From contig CADBLE010000007.1 of assembly GCA_902795435.1 (NCBI GenBank), forward strand, positions 1-43,803: a stretch of DNA of 43,803 nt. Direction: 5' to 3'. The notes below the pieces were generated by a model, which saw only the letters and a list, made by a program, of their open reading frames with translations, was not told where the DNA came from and searched no databases. The position numbers and the translations under genes were made by a program. The stretch comes from an uncultured Pseudomonadota bacterium. Its GTDB lineage: Bacteria > Pseudomonadota > Alphaproteobacteria > Rs-D84. Positions 1-8,615 of the stretch are shown one piece after another (position 1 is the stretch's first letter; every line of letters starts with the position of its first letter).

Positions 1-105
1 ACACAGATAGTTTCGTTGCGTGATTGTTGTGCGAATGAAATTCGCACAAGATTGAAAACAGACAAATAACGTTGATGACGTTATTTGTCTGTTTTTTTAA
101 TTTTA
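1..105 (+). promoter_or_regulatory. Leader of surface paralog A with hairpin and intrinsic terminator
   Basis: A perfect 10-bp hairpin (27-36 with 40-49, loop GAA) is followed by a 17-bp stem (56-72 with 78-94, loop TGATG) running into a T tract, which is a very strong intrinsic terminator. It ends about 28 nt before the start codon at 127. The block matches 25458-25555 with a single mismatch over about 98 bases. In that copy it follows a (AC)16 tract and a mini-ORF. Here the window begins inside the equivalent tract (ACACAGATAG), so the upstream half is not visible. A terminator this close to a downstream gene suggests attenuation, unless an unseen promoter lies after it. Confidence 0.7.
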
Positions 106-126
106 TAAAATAAGGGAAAGAGAAAA

Positions 127-1464
127 ATGAAAAATAAAATATTTTTAAGTTCTATGTTGATAATGTCGGTTGCACCGGCAATGGCGGAAAATTTTCCAAC
201 CGACGGTTTGATGCAGGAAAACAAAACATACGATAATGCCGCCACATCAACCAACATGGACGGCGTATATTCGGGAACCGTAAATGCAACCGCAGAATAT
301 GACACAATAGATTATATATTGTCCGCAGGACAATATTTACCAGCAGACAGCGAAACAAAAACAACATGTCCAGTGGGGTCTTTCTGTCCGGGTGGTTCAA
401 CCGTGCAATATAATCAAACAACGGCCCAGGGTATACAAACATGTCCAACGGGCTATGCGAGTTCCATTGCGGGGGCCAGCAGTGATACCGAATGTTATCG
501 TCAATGCAGTGGTAATGTAACAATTGCGCACGCAACTGGTGTAACCGGAAACGATTATTATGGAAACGGGGTTGACACCTGTGAACCAACCGGATGCGTC
601 AACGGTTATCATAAAAATGAAGCTGACGTAGTTGCAAAAACACCAATTGTTCCGTTTGATTATAACGATGCAGGATTAGGATATGAATATATTAATGCAA
701 ATGGTGTTTTTGGTGATGATGGTGATGGTATATCAGATTTATCGTTGACGGATAATAATACATGGGCGATGGTTGATGATGATGGAATTCTTTATGGTAA
801 AGCAAGTTGCCAACCGGATAATGATGCTGCTTCGCTGTATCTTGAATCTAATGGTGGAAAAGTTTTAAATGGCAATATGTCTGTTCAGGAATTTATGGCT
901 GGTTTTATACCTATTGTTGGTCAAGAAAAAGCAAATTGGGTACTAAGTTTATTTCAACAATATGCCAATGGACAATTAACACAGATAGATATGGCTGCAA
1001 AGCTGGCTTTAATGTTCAATACACATTACAATACTAATTATTCAACATCAGATAAAGGTAGGTATTGTTTTTGTCAAGTGGATGGCTACAAGCCAAATAA
1101 TGACGTTAGACAAAATATAAACAATGCTCCATGGGTTTACAAGGAAATCATGTCTGATATATCAGGATGTGATAATAGGTGTGCAAGTTATTGTGCAGAA
1201 CTTAGTATTACTCAGAATTTAAATTTGCGTGGTATGCTTGCTGCAATGATAGGGGCATTTGATAAAGTAAACGCATCATGTGAAGCGAACACAATTACAA
1301 TTAATTGGTCTGATGTTGACCCAGAATATGCGGGTCAAAACAACGAAGGTACCGCAACATACGGAAGTGACGTTCGTACCCCAGTTAAGGCACAAACCAT
1401 TAAGGGTAAGACATTCCGCGGTTGGCGTTTTAGTGCACCAACACAAACAACAACTGGTAATTAA
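127..1464 (+). CDS. Secreted cysteine-rich surface protein, paralog A (445 aa)
   Basis: A signal peptide (residues 1-20, cleavage after APAMA) is followed by a conserved N-terminal module. That module contains a cysteine motif around residues 81-90 (CPVGSFCPGG) and a second one near 104 (QTCPTGYASS), resembling the GCC2/GCC3 ephrin-receptor-like repeat. The central part (about 150-385) differs from the paralogs at 25583 and 42418. The last 60 residues (TITINW ... KTFRGWRF) are nearly constant across the family and resemble an InlB-type B repeat. The GGGAAAGAG upstream and the good signal peptide fix the start. Export is predicted; the role (surface antigen or adhesin) is inferred. It lies behind a terminator-containing leader and converges on polA. 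Confidence 0.85.
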   Translation: MKNKIFLSSMLIMSVAPAMAENFPTDGLMQENKTYDNAATSTNMDGVYSGTVNATAEYDTIDYILSAGQYLPADSETKTTCPVGSFCPGGSTVQYNQTTAQGIQTCPTGYASSIAGASSDTECYRQCSGNVTIAHATGVTGNDYYGNGVDTCEPTGCVNGYHKNEADVVAKTPIVPFDYNDAGLGYEYINANGVFGDDGDGISDLSLTDNNTWAMVDDDGILYGKASCQPDNDAASLYLESNGGKVLNGNMSVQEFMAGFIPIVGQEKANWVLSLFQQYANGQLTQIDMAAKLALMFNTHYNTNYSTSDKGRYCFCQVDGYKPNNDVRQNINNAPWVYKEIMSDISGCDNRCASYCAELSITQNLNLRGMLAAMIGAFDKVNASCEANTITINWSDVDPEYAGQNNEGTATYGSDVRTPVKAQTIKGKTFRGWRFSAPTQTTTGN

Positions 1465-1480
1465 TTTTTATGTTTATAAA

Positions 1481-1505
1481 AAAAACGCCCAAACGGGCGT
1501 TTTTA
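1481..1505. terminator. Bidirectional intrinsic terminator between paralog A and polA
   Basis: AAAAACGCCC, loop AAAC, GGGCGTTTTTA forms a GC-rich stem with A tract on one side and T tract on the other. It can serve the plus-strand gene ending at 1464 and the minus-strand polA, whose stop codon (1503-1505) lies within it. Confidence 0.85.
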
Positions 1506-4274
1506 TTTTTCCCATAATTTTGATATGGATGCTTCTGCAACCAATGGAACGGACAGGGTTGTTATGTTTTCCATAACCTGTTTTATTTTTTGTGCGAATT
1601 GTTCAGATTCATCTGCGATACATTCAAACACGATTTCATCATGAACCTGTAATACCATTTTGATTTTGTCTGAATTTGGAACAATGATTTCATCATAAAT
1701 TTTTACCATGACGCGACGCATAATGTCTGCCTCAAAACCCTGAATCGGTGCGTTTATGGCGGCACGGGTTGCGTATCCACGCATACGTGGGGTTTTTGCC
1801 TCTGGTATTTCTATGCGACGGTGCCATGGGGTATACACGCAATAATTATCAAAAACAAATTTTGTTATGTATTCAATGTATTCACGAATTTCAGGTAATC
1901 CCGCCATATAAGAATCTATGATTTTTTTTGCTTCTTCGCGGGTGATGTTTAATTGGTTTGCCAAACCGAACGCAGAAATTCCATATATGATAGAAAAGTT
2001 TATAGTTTTTGCCGCGCGTCTTAAATCTTTTGGGACTTCTTCATTTTCTGGAATATTAAATATCTTGCGTGCGGTTTGTGCGTGCACGTCCAGACCACGG
2101 TTAAATGTATCTTTGAACATAGAAACATTTGCAACATCTGCCAATAATCTTAATTGAATTTGTGAATAATCAACCGATATTAAATTATATCCGTCGCGTG
2201 CGCTGAAACATTTTCTGATTTCTTCGCCCAATTCTGTTTTTACCGGAATATTTTGCAGATTTGGATTACGGCTGGATAAACGACCGGTGTTGGTGCTGGT
2301 CTGTAAAAATGTTGTATGAATACGGCCGTCATCTGCAATTTGGTGAGGCAGGGCGTCCGCATATGTTGTTGCCAATTTAGATACAGAACGCCAATTTAAT
2401 ATTTTTTCAATTACAGGGTGTGTTTCCAATAATTCAGTCAATGTATCTGCATCGGTTGAACGCTTTTTTGATGATGGCAAATTCAATTCATCAAATAAAA
2501 CGGTTGATAATTGTTTCGGACTGCCAATGTTAAATTCGTGTCCGACCAATTCATAAATTTCAGATTCTAACGCGGTCAATTGTTTATGAAAAACACTGGA
2601 CAATTGGTTTAATTTTTCGCGGTCTGCATAAATTCCATTTCGTTCCATTATGCACAGGACAAGGCACAATGGTAAATCGCAACTTTCATACAATTCACGT
2701 AAATTGTGGTTTGCGTCCAATTGTGGTCTGAATAATTTATAAAGTGCCATTGTGACAACGGAATCTTCGCCTGAATATTTTGTAGCGGTTTCAATGGACA
2801 ATGTTTCAAAATGTTTGTCTGAATCTTTTGTTTTCGCATCAAACAATTCATTGAAAGATATATTATTATGACCCAAATATCGCATTGCCAATTCGTCCAG
2901 CCCATGTCCGTGTATAGAACCATACAGCGCATAAGACAACAACATTGTATCATCAACAGGTTTGATTTTTATTATATCCCAACCCTCGTTTTGCAAAATG
3001 TGTAAATCGTATTTCAGATTATGTGCAATTTTAACTATGTTTGGGTTTGTGAATATTGGCCATAATTTTTCATAAACATCTGACATTTTCATTTGATTTT
3101 CAGCCAAAGAATCAGACCCAAATAAATCCATAGATTTTGTTATATGACGAATTGGAATATATGCACCATGTGTTTCATTATACGCCAATGAAATTCCAAC
3201 TATTTTATCGCTGATTTGATTTAAGCCAGTTGTTTCGGTGTCAAATGCGATAACATCATTTACATTTTTCAAGAATTCATCTAATTGTTCTGGGGTTGAA
3301 ATTGTTTTTATATCCATTTCACCAAAATTTGCAGTTTTTGGTGTGTTTTCTGGAATTTCAACAACAGGGCAGATAGATTTTTCATATTCTGTTATATTTG
3401 GTTCACAGGTTTGTGTGTTGCCTGGAAATAATTTTTCAATTTTTGCGATTAAAGATTTGCTTTCTATTTTATTTTTTACGAAATCAAGTGCGCTGGTTTT
3501 ATCAAAGCAAAATGGTTGTATAATCAAACCGTCCAAATCAACATCACATTTCAGAGATACCAGTTTTTTAGAGATATATGCCAATTCGCGATTTTCAATC
3601 AGCAAATTTCTTGTTCTGTCGTTTTTTACATTGTCAATATTTGCATATAAATTATCAAGAGAACCAAATTCGTTGATAAGTTCAGATGCTTTTTTGGGGC
3701 CAATTCCACGAACGCCCGGAACATTATCCGCGCTGTCGCCCATCAGAGATTGGACATCTATGACCTGGTTCGGTTTTACGCCAAATTTTTCAAGAACTTC
3801 TTTTTCACGAATTTCTTTCTGTTTCATACCGTCATACAAAAATGTGCAATGAGATACCAATTGCATTAAATCTTTGTCGCCAGTAATTATTCGTGTGCCC
3901 CCGTCATTATTACAATTTGCCGTTGCAATTGTTGCGATAACATCATCTGCTTCCACCCCTGGAATACATAATACCGGCATACCCATTGCATGTGCGCCGA
4001 TTCGTATCAATTCTATTTGGGCTAATAAATCAGCAGGTGGTTCGGTACGATTTGCCTTGTATTCAGGGTATATGTCTTGACGGAAAGAGATTCTTGATGC
4101 GTCAAATATACATACAAAAGAATCATTTTCTTTCGCTTCGGACAGCAGGGGTAATACCATATTAAAGAAACCATATATCGCCCCCACAGGCAATCCATCA
4201 GAACGAGTCAGGTTTCCATGAACCCCATAATATGCACGAAATACCAAAGAATTTCCGTCAATTAATGTCAGCAA
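1503..4274 (-). CDS. polA: DNA polymerase I
   Basis: Full-length family A polymerase (923 aa) for gap filling, Okazaki primer removal and repair. The N-terminal 5' nuclease has the Asp motifs (LIDGNS, DKDLMQLV, GDSADNVPG). The 3'-5' exonuclease appears active: FDTETTGL, NLKYDL and YSGEDSVVT retain the acidic residues. The polymerase domain has motif A (DYSQIQLR), motif B (RRAAKTINFSIIYG) and motif C (QVHDEIVFE). Motif A has Gln at residue 707, where family members almost always have the Glu steric gate (E. coli Glu710). The start is a TTG preceded by AAAGG about 8 nt upstream; the protein then begins MLTLIDGNS as expected. The gene lies 17 bp downstream of the barrel gene at 4292-4840 and is probably co-transcribed with it. 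Confidence 0.97.
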   Translation of the reverse strand: MLTLIDGNSLVFRAYYGVHGNLTRSDGLPVGAIYGFFNMVLPLLSEAKENDSFVCIFDASRISFRQDIYPEYKANRTEPPADLLAQIELIRIGAHAMGMPVLCIPGVEADDVIATIATANCNNDGGTRIITGDKDLMQLVSHCTFLYDGMKQKEIREKEVLEKFGVKPNQVIDVQSLMGDSADNVPGVRGIGPKKASELINEFGSLDNLYANIDNVKNDRTRNLLIENRELAYISKKLVSLKCDVDLDGLIIQPFCFDKTSALDFVKNKIESKSLIAKIEKLFPGNTQTCEPNITEYEKSICPVVEIPENTPKTANFGEMDIKTISTPEQLDEFLKNVNDVIAFDTETTGLNQISDKIVGISLAYNETHGAYIPIRHITKSMDLFGSDSLAENQMKMSDVYEKLWPIFTNPNIVKIAHNLKYDLHILQNEGWDIIKIKPVDDTMLLSYALYGSIHGHGLDELAMRYLGHNNISFNELFDAKTKDSDKHFETLSIETATKYSGEDSVVTMALYKLFRPQLDANHNLRELYESCDLPLCLVLCIMERNGIYADREKLNQLSSVFHKQLTALESEIYELVGHEFNIGSPKQLSTVLFDELNLPSSKKRSTDADTLTELLETHPVIEKILNWRSVSKLATTYADALPHQIADDGRIHTTFLQTSTNTGRLSSRNPNLQNIPVKTELGEEIRKCFSARDGYNLISVDYSQIQLRLLADVANVSMFKDTFNRGLDVHAQTARKIFNIPENEEVPKDLRRAAKTINFSIIYGISAFGLANQLNITREEAKKIIDSYMAGLPEIREYIEYITKFVFDNYCVYTPWHRRIEIPEAKTPRMRGYATRAAINAPIQGFEADIMRRVMVKIYDEIIVPNSDKIKMVLQVHDEIVFECIADESEQFAQKIKQVMENITTLSVPLVAEASISKLWEK

Positions 4275-4291
4275 TTTTTATGCCTTTATGT

Positions 4292-4840
4292 TTAGAATAT
4301 AAAGCGTGCTTTTAAGCGAACGTTGTATTCCAATAAATCTGGTTTTACAGATTCTACTTCATATACGTTTGCTGCGTATAATACGCGACCTTCGATATCA
4401 AATTTTACAGGAAGTAATGGAACATCAACTGTTACACCCATCATACCTTGATATGCGGCAACTGTGTCCATATCAATTGTTTTGTTGTCAATTTCGTGTT
4501 CTCCGCTAAACAATACACCGAAACCTGCACCGACATAAGGCATAATAAGTGTTGAAGGCATTTTGAAATATGCATTTACCATAGCTGTGTTTGCATGAAT
4601 GTCAGATGATGTTAAATAATTATATTCACCTTCGATTCTGAATAATGGGATATCAACACCAGCAATAGCTCCCAAAACTAATGAAGAATCAGATTTATTG
4701 TTATGGTCTGCAAATAATGTGTGTCCGCCGGCACCCAACATACCACCTACATAAAAATCTGCGATTGCACCAGCATTTGCAGATGTAGTGATTGTAAGTG
4801 CTGAAACCAAAGAAATTAAAGAAATTGAATTTATTTTCAT
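4292..4840 (-). CDS. Small outer-membrane beta-barrel protein
   Basis: A 182-residue protein with a signal peptide (1-23, ending TSANA) followed by alternating amphipathic strands and glycine-rich turns. Phrases such as FYVGGMLGAGGH and MPYVGAGFGVLFSG are typical of OmpA/Opa-like 8-stranded barrels, and the C-terminus is ARFIF, ending in Phe as BAM substrates do. Its specific role is unknown. The start has an AAGGAG-type site (GGAGAAAAAT) just upstream. It is divergent from pth with only 47 bp between starts, and lies directly upstream of polA on the same strand. Confidence 0.8.
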   Translation of the reverse strand: MKINSISLISLVSALTITTSANAGAIADFYVGGMLGAGGHTLFADHNNKSDSSLVLGAIAGVDIPLFRIEGEYNYLTSSDIHANTAMVNAYFKMPSTLIMPYVGAGFGVLFSGEHEIDNKTIDMDTVAAYQGMMGVTVDVPLLPVKFDIEGRVLYAANVYEVESVKPDLLEYNVRLKARFIF

Positions 4841-4887
4841 ATTTTTCTCCTTTATATGATATTATAGTATAAAATAAAGGTCAGAAT

Positions 4888-5403
4888 ATGCAAGAAAATA
4901 AACCTGTTTTAGTGGTCGGTTTGGGCAATCCAGGCGACGAATATAAACTTACCCGTCATAATGTTGGTTTTATGGCAATAGATTTCTTGTGTGGCCCAGA
5001 TTCCGTATGGAAGAAAGAAAAACAGGCGTTGACCACACGCAGTGCAGATAACAAAATTATTTATGCTAAACCACAGACATTTATGAATAACAGTGGCGAT
5101 TCGGTTTCTGCAATTATGAAGTTTTATAAAATACCGCTTGAAAATCTGGTTGTGATTCATGACGACATGGATATCAAGGTCGGTGAAAAACGCGAAAAAG
5201 TAGGCGGGTCCAGTGCCGGTCATAATGGTATTAAATCTATAGATGCGCTGGTTGGAAACGATTACAGAAGAATTCGTATTGGCATTGGTCATCCACGTGA
5301 TTTTAATTCGCCAATTCCACCGGTTGATTGGGTGTTGGGTAAATTTGATAAAGACCAATTAAAAGCAATAGAATCTGTTATAAAATCTATCAGTATTTTA
5401 TAA
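4888..5403 (+). CDS. pth: Peptidyl-tRNA hydrolase
   Basis: Releases tRNA from peptidyl-tRNA that drops off ribosomes. The sequence carries the family signatures GLGNPGDEY, TRHNVGF (catalytic His), TFMNNSG, HDDMD (Asp) and GHNGIKS (Asn). At 171 residues it is about 20 shorter than usual: the C-terminal lid helix ends early at KSISIL. The start has AAAGG about 8 nt upstream. The gene is divergent from the barrel gene at 4292-4840 and converges, with a 13-bp gap, on the large secreted protein gene. In many alphaproteobacteria pth follows rplY and precedes ychF; neither is here. Confidence 0.96.
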   Translation: MQENKPVLVVGLGNPGDEYKLTRHNVGFMAIDFLCGPDSVWKKEKQALTTRSADNKIIYAKPQTFMNNSGDSVSAIMKFYKIPLENLVVIHDDMDIKVGEKREKVGGSSAGHNGIKSIDALVGNDYRRIRIGIGHPRDFNSPIPPVDWVLGKFDKDQLKAIESVIKSISIL

Positions 5404-5416
5404 ATTATTAGTTATT

Positions 5417-8350
5417 TTAAAAAGAATAAGATACATTTAATTCGGCACTGGTATTATTTACATTATATGTAGAGCAGGTCCCGTCGTATCCCCATTTGTT
5501 GGTGGTATCATTAAATTTATATGTGCATATATTTCCCATTGTATCGGAATAGTAGAACATATTTACAGATGGTGGCAGAAGTTCTTGTTCAGAGCCATTG
5601 GTATATCTTGGCATATAATAATCGCCGTATGAATTTATCAACAGGAAAAATCCTGGACAATACAATGTGCCAGATTGAACTTCTAGCGTTTGTATATTGG
5701 CATTTTGGTCTGAATTTTCAATAACACAGAATAATTCAGAAGCCATTCCAGATACGCCATTGCAATAATATGGATCCAGACTAATATTGGCTCCTTCGCT
5801 TGAACTTCTATTTGCACATGATAATGTTGTTAAATATATAGCATAATGGTTTTCTGGAATACAGATTTTCTTGAATTTGTTATTGCTAGAGTATGGTGCT
5901 GCATATATATAACCGCCATCTGTACAACAATTGTTATCAGAATCTTTGTTTGCATTACCACCTTTGCAATAATTTCTAAGATTTTCAGATATAGTAATAT
6001 ATATAAGTTCATCAATGGTATCAGGTACTTGTTCACCATCTGGACCATAGATTTTATCGTCTTGTGCAGGCGTGTATATTTCAACACATTTGCCGTTTTT
6101 CAAAACAGTATTCATAGGACATGTATAAGCAGAACAACTGTTTCTTTGATTTGTTGTTCCGGTATTGTACGCCAACCAAGATAGCAAAGTTTCACCAGAT
6201 GTAGGTGTGAAAATTCTGTTGCTTAATTTATAATCTGGTTTGTTTTCTTTTAATGTATAAACCAATGCCGTTTGTGCATCATATTCACATTGTCCCCAAA
6301 TATATTCTGTTATTTCACAGGCAATATCATTTTCTTGACAATATTTTTTTGGTGTAGGATTTGTATCGGTATTATCAGTATTAGAATTTGCTGTATTATT
6401 TGCTGATATCACAGGTAATGTTTCCCATTTGTGTTGCAGGTCAAATTTAGAAAATACACCCTGTTGAACACAAGTTTTGATTTCATTCCAGCATGCTTGT
6501 TTTGTCAAAATTGCACGACGTGGTTGGTCTGTGTATTTTTCACACAGAGCAAAGTTTCCAGATGTTCCATTGCATTGTTGTATTATACAATCTTTGCCAA
6601 CGGTGGTACATGTTTCAAGAATTTTATCAATAGTTGTATCTTGGGCAATTCCATCCATTCCTGTTTCCCAATAATCTTCACCACCACCTGTTTGTGCCAT
6701 CAAATCAGAACAAGACGTTTGGACATCTGCACACAATGCATTGACGGTTGTATCTGCAATAACACCAAATGTTGATAATGCACGTGCATCAAAATCAGAA
6801 AGATTTTTTGTTTGATTTGTTTTACATTCTGCAACCAATGTTGTGCAACTCTGTCTGATTTCTTCTAATTTTGCGTTTTGTGCTAATTTAATTTTTCCCA
6901 AAGCATCATTCAAGAAATCTTTCCATACAACTGTCGCCATTGATTTACATTGTTCGGTTGCAGTTTCAAGATAAACTTTTTTAGAATTCAAGAACTTTAC
7001 AAATTTTTCGTTTTGTTTCATACCGGACCATGTTTCATTACCAGTAGGTGTCGTCAATAATGTTGTCAAATTGTATAAATTTGTAGATAAAAATGCTTCC
7101 CCAGTGGCTGGGTTTATATATTGTCCCGTTGTATCCAAACATTTGTATAAATCTTTACCACAGACAGATTCGTCATTTAATTGTTCCAATATCTTCTTTT
7201 TACAGGTTAAAATATCATCTGAATTTTGTTGTTGGTATGTGTTTAATCTGGCCATATCAAGCAGGGCGCCACTTTCGTGGATTTTGCTGATTGCTTGGTT
7301 ATATTGTGTTGTGTAAGATTTAGATACGGTATTACAATCTTGTTGGATTGCCAATTTATAGTTGCCTTGGACAATGTTTAATTCATCTTCGGAACAAACT
7401 TCTTTTGCCATTTCAATACATACAGGTGTAGCGGCGTTATACAATTCAATACCGTTTTTAGATGTGGTTGCAATACCTGATGTTGAATCAATGCTGTCCC
7501 ATGCGGAATCCACATCTAAATCGAGAGATATAGCAGACATTTCATTGTTGAATTTTGAATCAGAAGAATTGTTCAGAGAATCTGTAATTTTAGATAATAA
7601 TTTTTCTGATTCGGACCTGTCTTTTGTATTAAAACCAAGTTCGCCTTCGCTAGCTTTGTTTATGGCCGCAGCATCTTCTTTCTTCATAGAAACAGTCAAT
7701 AAACGTTGGTTGAAATCTAACATTTTGTCTTCAACGTTAGACAACTGCTTTTTTATACTATCAAATTCATGTATTCGTGAAGAACAAGAACATCTGCGTA
7801 AATTTGTGTCTTTGTTTGCGCAAAATTCATCCATACAATCGTAAAATACAGTTTTACATTGGGAATAATTTTTAGATTTGATATTTGCAATTTTATCGTT
7901 GTTCAAAATTGCCTGGGTTCGTGTAGCACGTGAAACAGCGGTTTTATTTGTAGATGTGCGTGCACTGGTTGTTTTTTTTGCAGATTTTGATGTGTTTGCA
8001 ACCCTGGAAGATGCAGCGTTTCTGGATACGGTAGAAATTTTTTTCTGGGTTGTTGGACGCTGTTTTACAACATGATTTTTTATAGCGGTTGTAGCAGCGG
8101 TGCGGTTTTTTACAGCATTTTGAGATGAACGTGTAATTGTTGTTGTGCGGGCATGTTCTTTGTCTTGTTGAGATTCTTTTGCGGATTGTTTAGATGTCGC
8201 GTTTGAACGTGACGAATTTTTTGCCGTTGAAACAGTTGTCGCAGTATCACGTTTTGATTGTGTTTTTTGTGTTTCTGCACTAAAAACGACCCCCGTCTGA
8301 AATACAGACAGAGCAAGGCATACAACAAAAAATCGTATTATCCTTTTCAT
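5417..8350 (-). CDS. Large secreted cysteine-rich protein of unknown function (977 aa)
   Basis: I do not recognise the family. Residues 1-25 form a signal peptide (MKRIIRFFVVCLALSVFQ then VVFSAE). Residues about 26-150 are a low-complexity Ser/Thr/Lys/Arg/Gln linker with many TTT, SKS and KKT runs, likely disordered. From about 155 the protein is rich in paired cysteines (CKTVFYDCMDEFC, RRCSCSS), with helical segments up to about 600. The C-terminal third is Tyr/Asn/Cys-rich (CSAYTCPMNTVLKNGKC and later repeats). This suggests a disulfide-stabilised envelope or extracellular protein. It stands alone on the minus strand with tRNA-Leu upstream. Confidence 0.75.
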   Translation of the reverse strand: MKRIIRFFVVCLALSVFQTGVVFSAETQKTQSKRDTATTVSTAKNSSRSNATSKQSAKESQQDKEHARTTTITRSSQNAVKNRTAATTAIKNHVVKQRPTTQKKISTVSRNAASSRVANTSKSAKKTTSARTSTNKTAVSRATRTQAILNNDKIANIKSKNYSQCKTVFYDCMDEFCANKDTNLRRCSCSSRIHEFDSIKKQLSNVEDKMLDFNQRLLTVSMKKEDAAAINKASEGELGFNTKDRSESEKLLSKITDSLNNSSDSKFNNEMSAISLDLDVDSAWDSIDSTSGIATTSKNGIELYNAATPVCIEMAKEVCSEDELNIVQGNYKLAIQQDCNTVSKSYTTQYNQAISKIHESGALLDMARLNTYQQQNSDDILTCKKKILEQLNDESVCGKDLYKCLDTTGQYINPATGEAFLSTNLYNLTTLLTTPTGNETWSGMKQNEKFVKFLNSKKVYLETATEQCKSMATVVWKDFLNDALGKIKLAQNAKLEEIRQSCTTLVAECKTNQTKNLSDFDARALSTFGVIADTTVNALCADVQTSCSDLMAQTGGGEDYWETGMDGIAQDTTIDKILETCTTVGKDCIIQQCNGTSGNFALCEKYTDQPRRAILTKQACWNEIKTCVQQGVFSKFDLQHKWETLPVISANNTANSNTDNTDTNPTPKKYCQENDIACEITEYIWGQCEYDAQTALVYTLKENKPDYKLSNRIFTPTSGETLLSWLAYNTGTTNQRNSCSAYTCPMNTVLKNGKCVEIYTPAQDDKIYGPDGEQVPDTIDELIYITISENLRNYCKGGNANKDSDNNCCTDGGYIYAAPYSSNNKFKKICIPENHYAIYLTTLSCANRSSSEGANISLDPYYCNGVSGMASELFCVIENSDQNANIQTLEVQSGTLYCPGFFLLINSYGDYYMPRYTNGSEQELLPPSVNMFYYSDTMGNICTYKFNDTTNKWGYDGTCSTYNVNNTSAELNVSYSF

Positions 8351-8442
8351 TCCTCAAATAGATGTTAGCAAATTTATGATTTTGTGGGCAAGTGGAAAAT
8401 TAAAAAAAATTACAAAAAATATACAAAAATTTTACTTTTTGA

Positions 8443-8527
8443 TGGTGCGGACGGGGGGACTTGAACCCCCAAGGATTTCTCCACAGCATCCTTAGTGCTG
8501 CGCGTCTACCAATTTCGCCACGACCGC
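8443..8527 (-). tRNA. tRNA-Leu (anticodon AAG)
   Basis: The complement folds as a class II tRNA. The acceptor is GCGGTCG/CGTCCGC with one T5-T68 mismatch, and A73 plus CCA is encoded. The D arm contains TTGGTAGA. The anticodon stem CAGCA/TGCTG closes the loop CTAAGGA. A long variable arm (GGA-GAAA-TCC) is typical of Leu, and the T arm is GGGGG-TTCAAGT-CCCCC. The anticodon (complement of 8491-8493) reads AAG, with A at the wobble position, whereas bacteria normally use GAG for the CUY box. Confidence 0.93.
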
Positions 8528-8570
8528 ATATTTTTTTCATAAGATATTATAAAAGTATTTTTTTTTCAAC

Positions 8571-8587
8571 CTTTTTTGTGATATAAT
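8571..8587 (+). promoter_or_regulatory. Extended -10 promoter of the 8616 operon
   Basis: A T-rich run is followed by TGATATAAT (8579-8587), a perfect TATAAT with an upstream TG. No clear -35 element is seen. It lies 28 bp before the start codon at 8616. The same TGATATAAT arrangement occurs upstream of the genes at 20312, 35275 and 39717. Confidence 0.6.
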
Positions 8588-8615
8588 AAGGAAGAAATTA
8601 AAGAAGGAAAAACCT

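Noticed and set aside
3238-3852. 204-aa frame opposite polA
   Set aside because: Shadow of polA; no ribosome site and the polA frame has complete family motifs.
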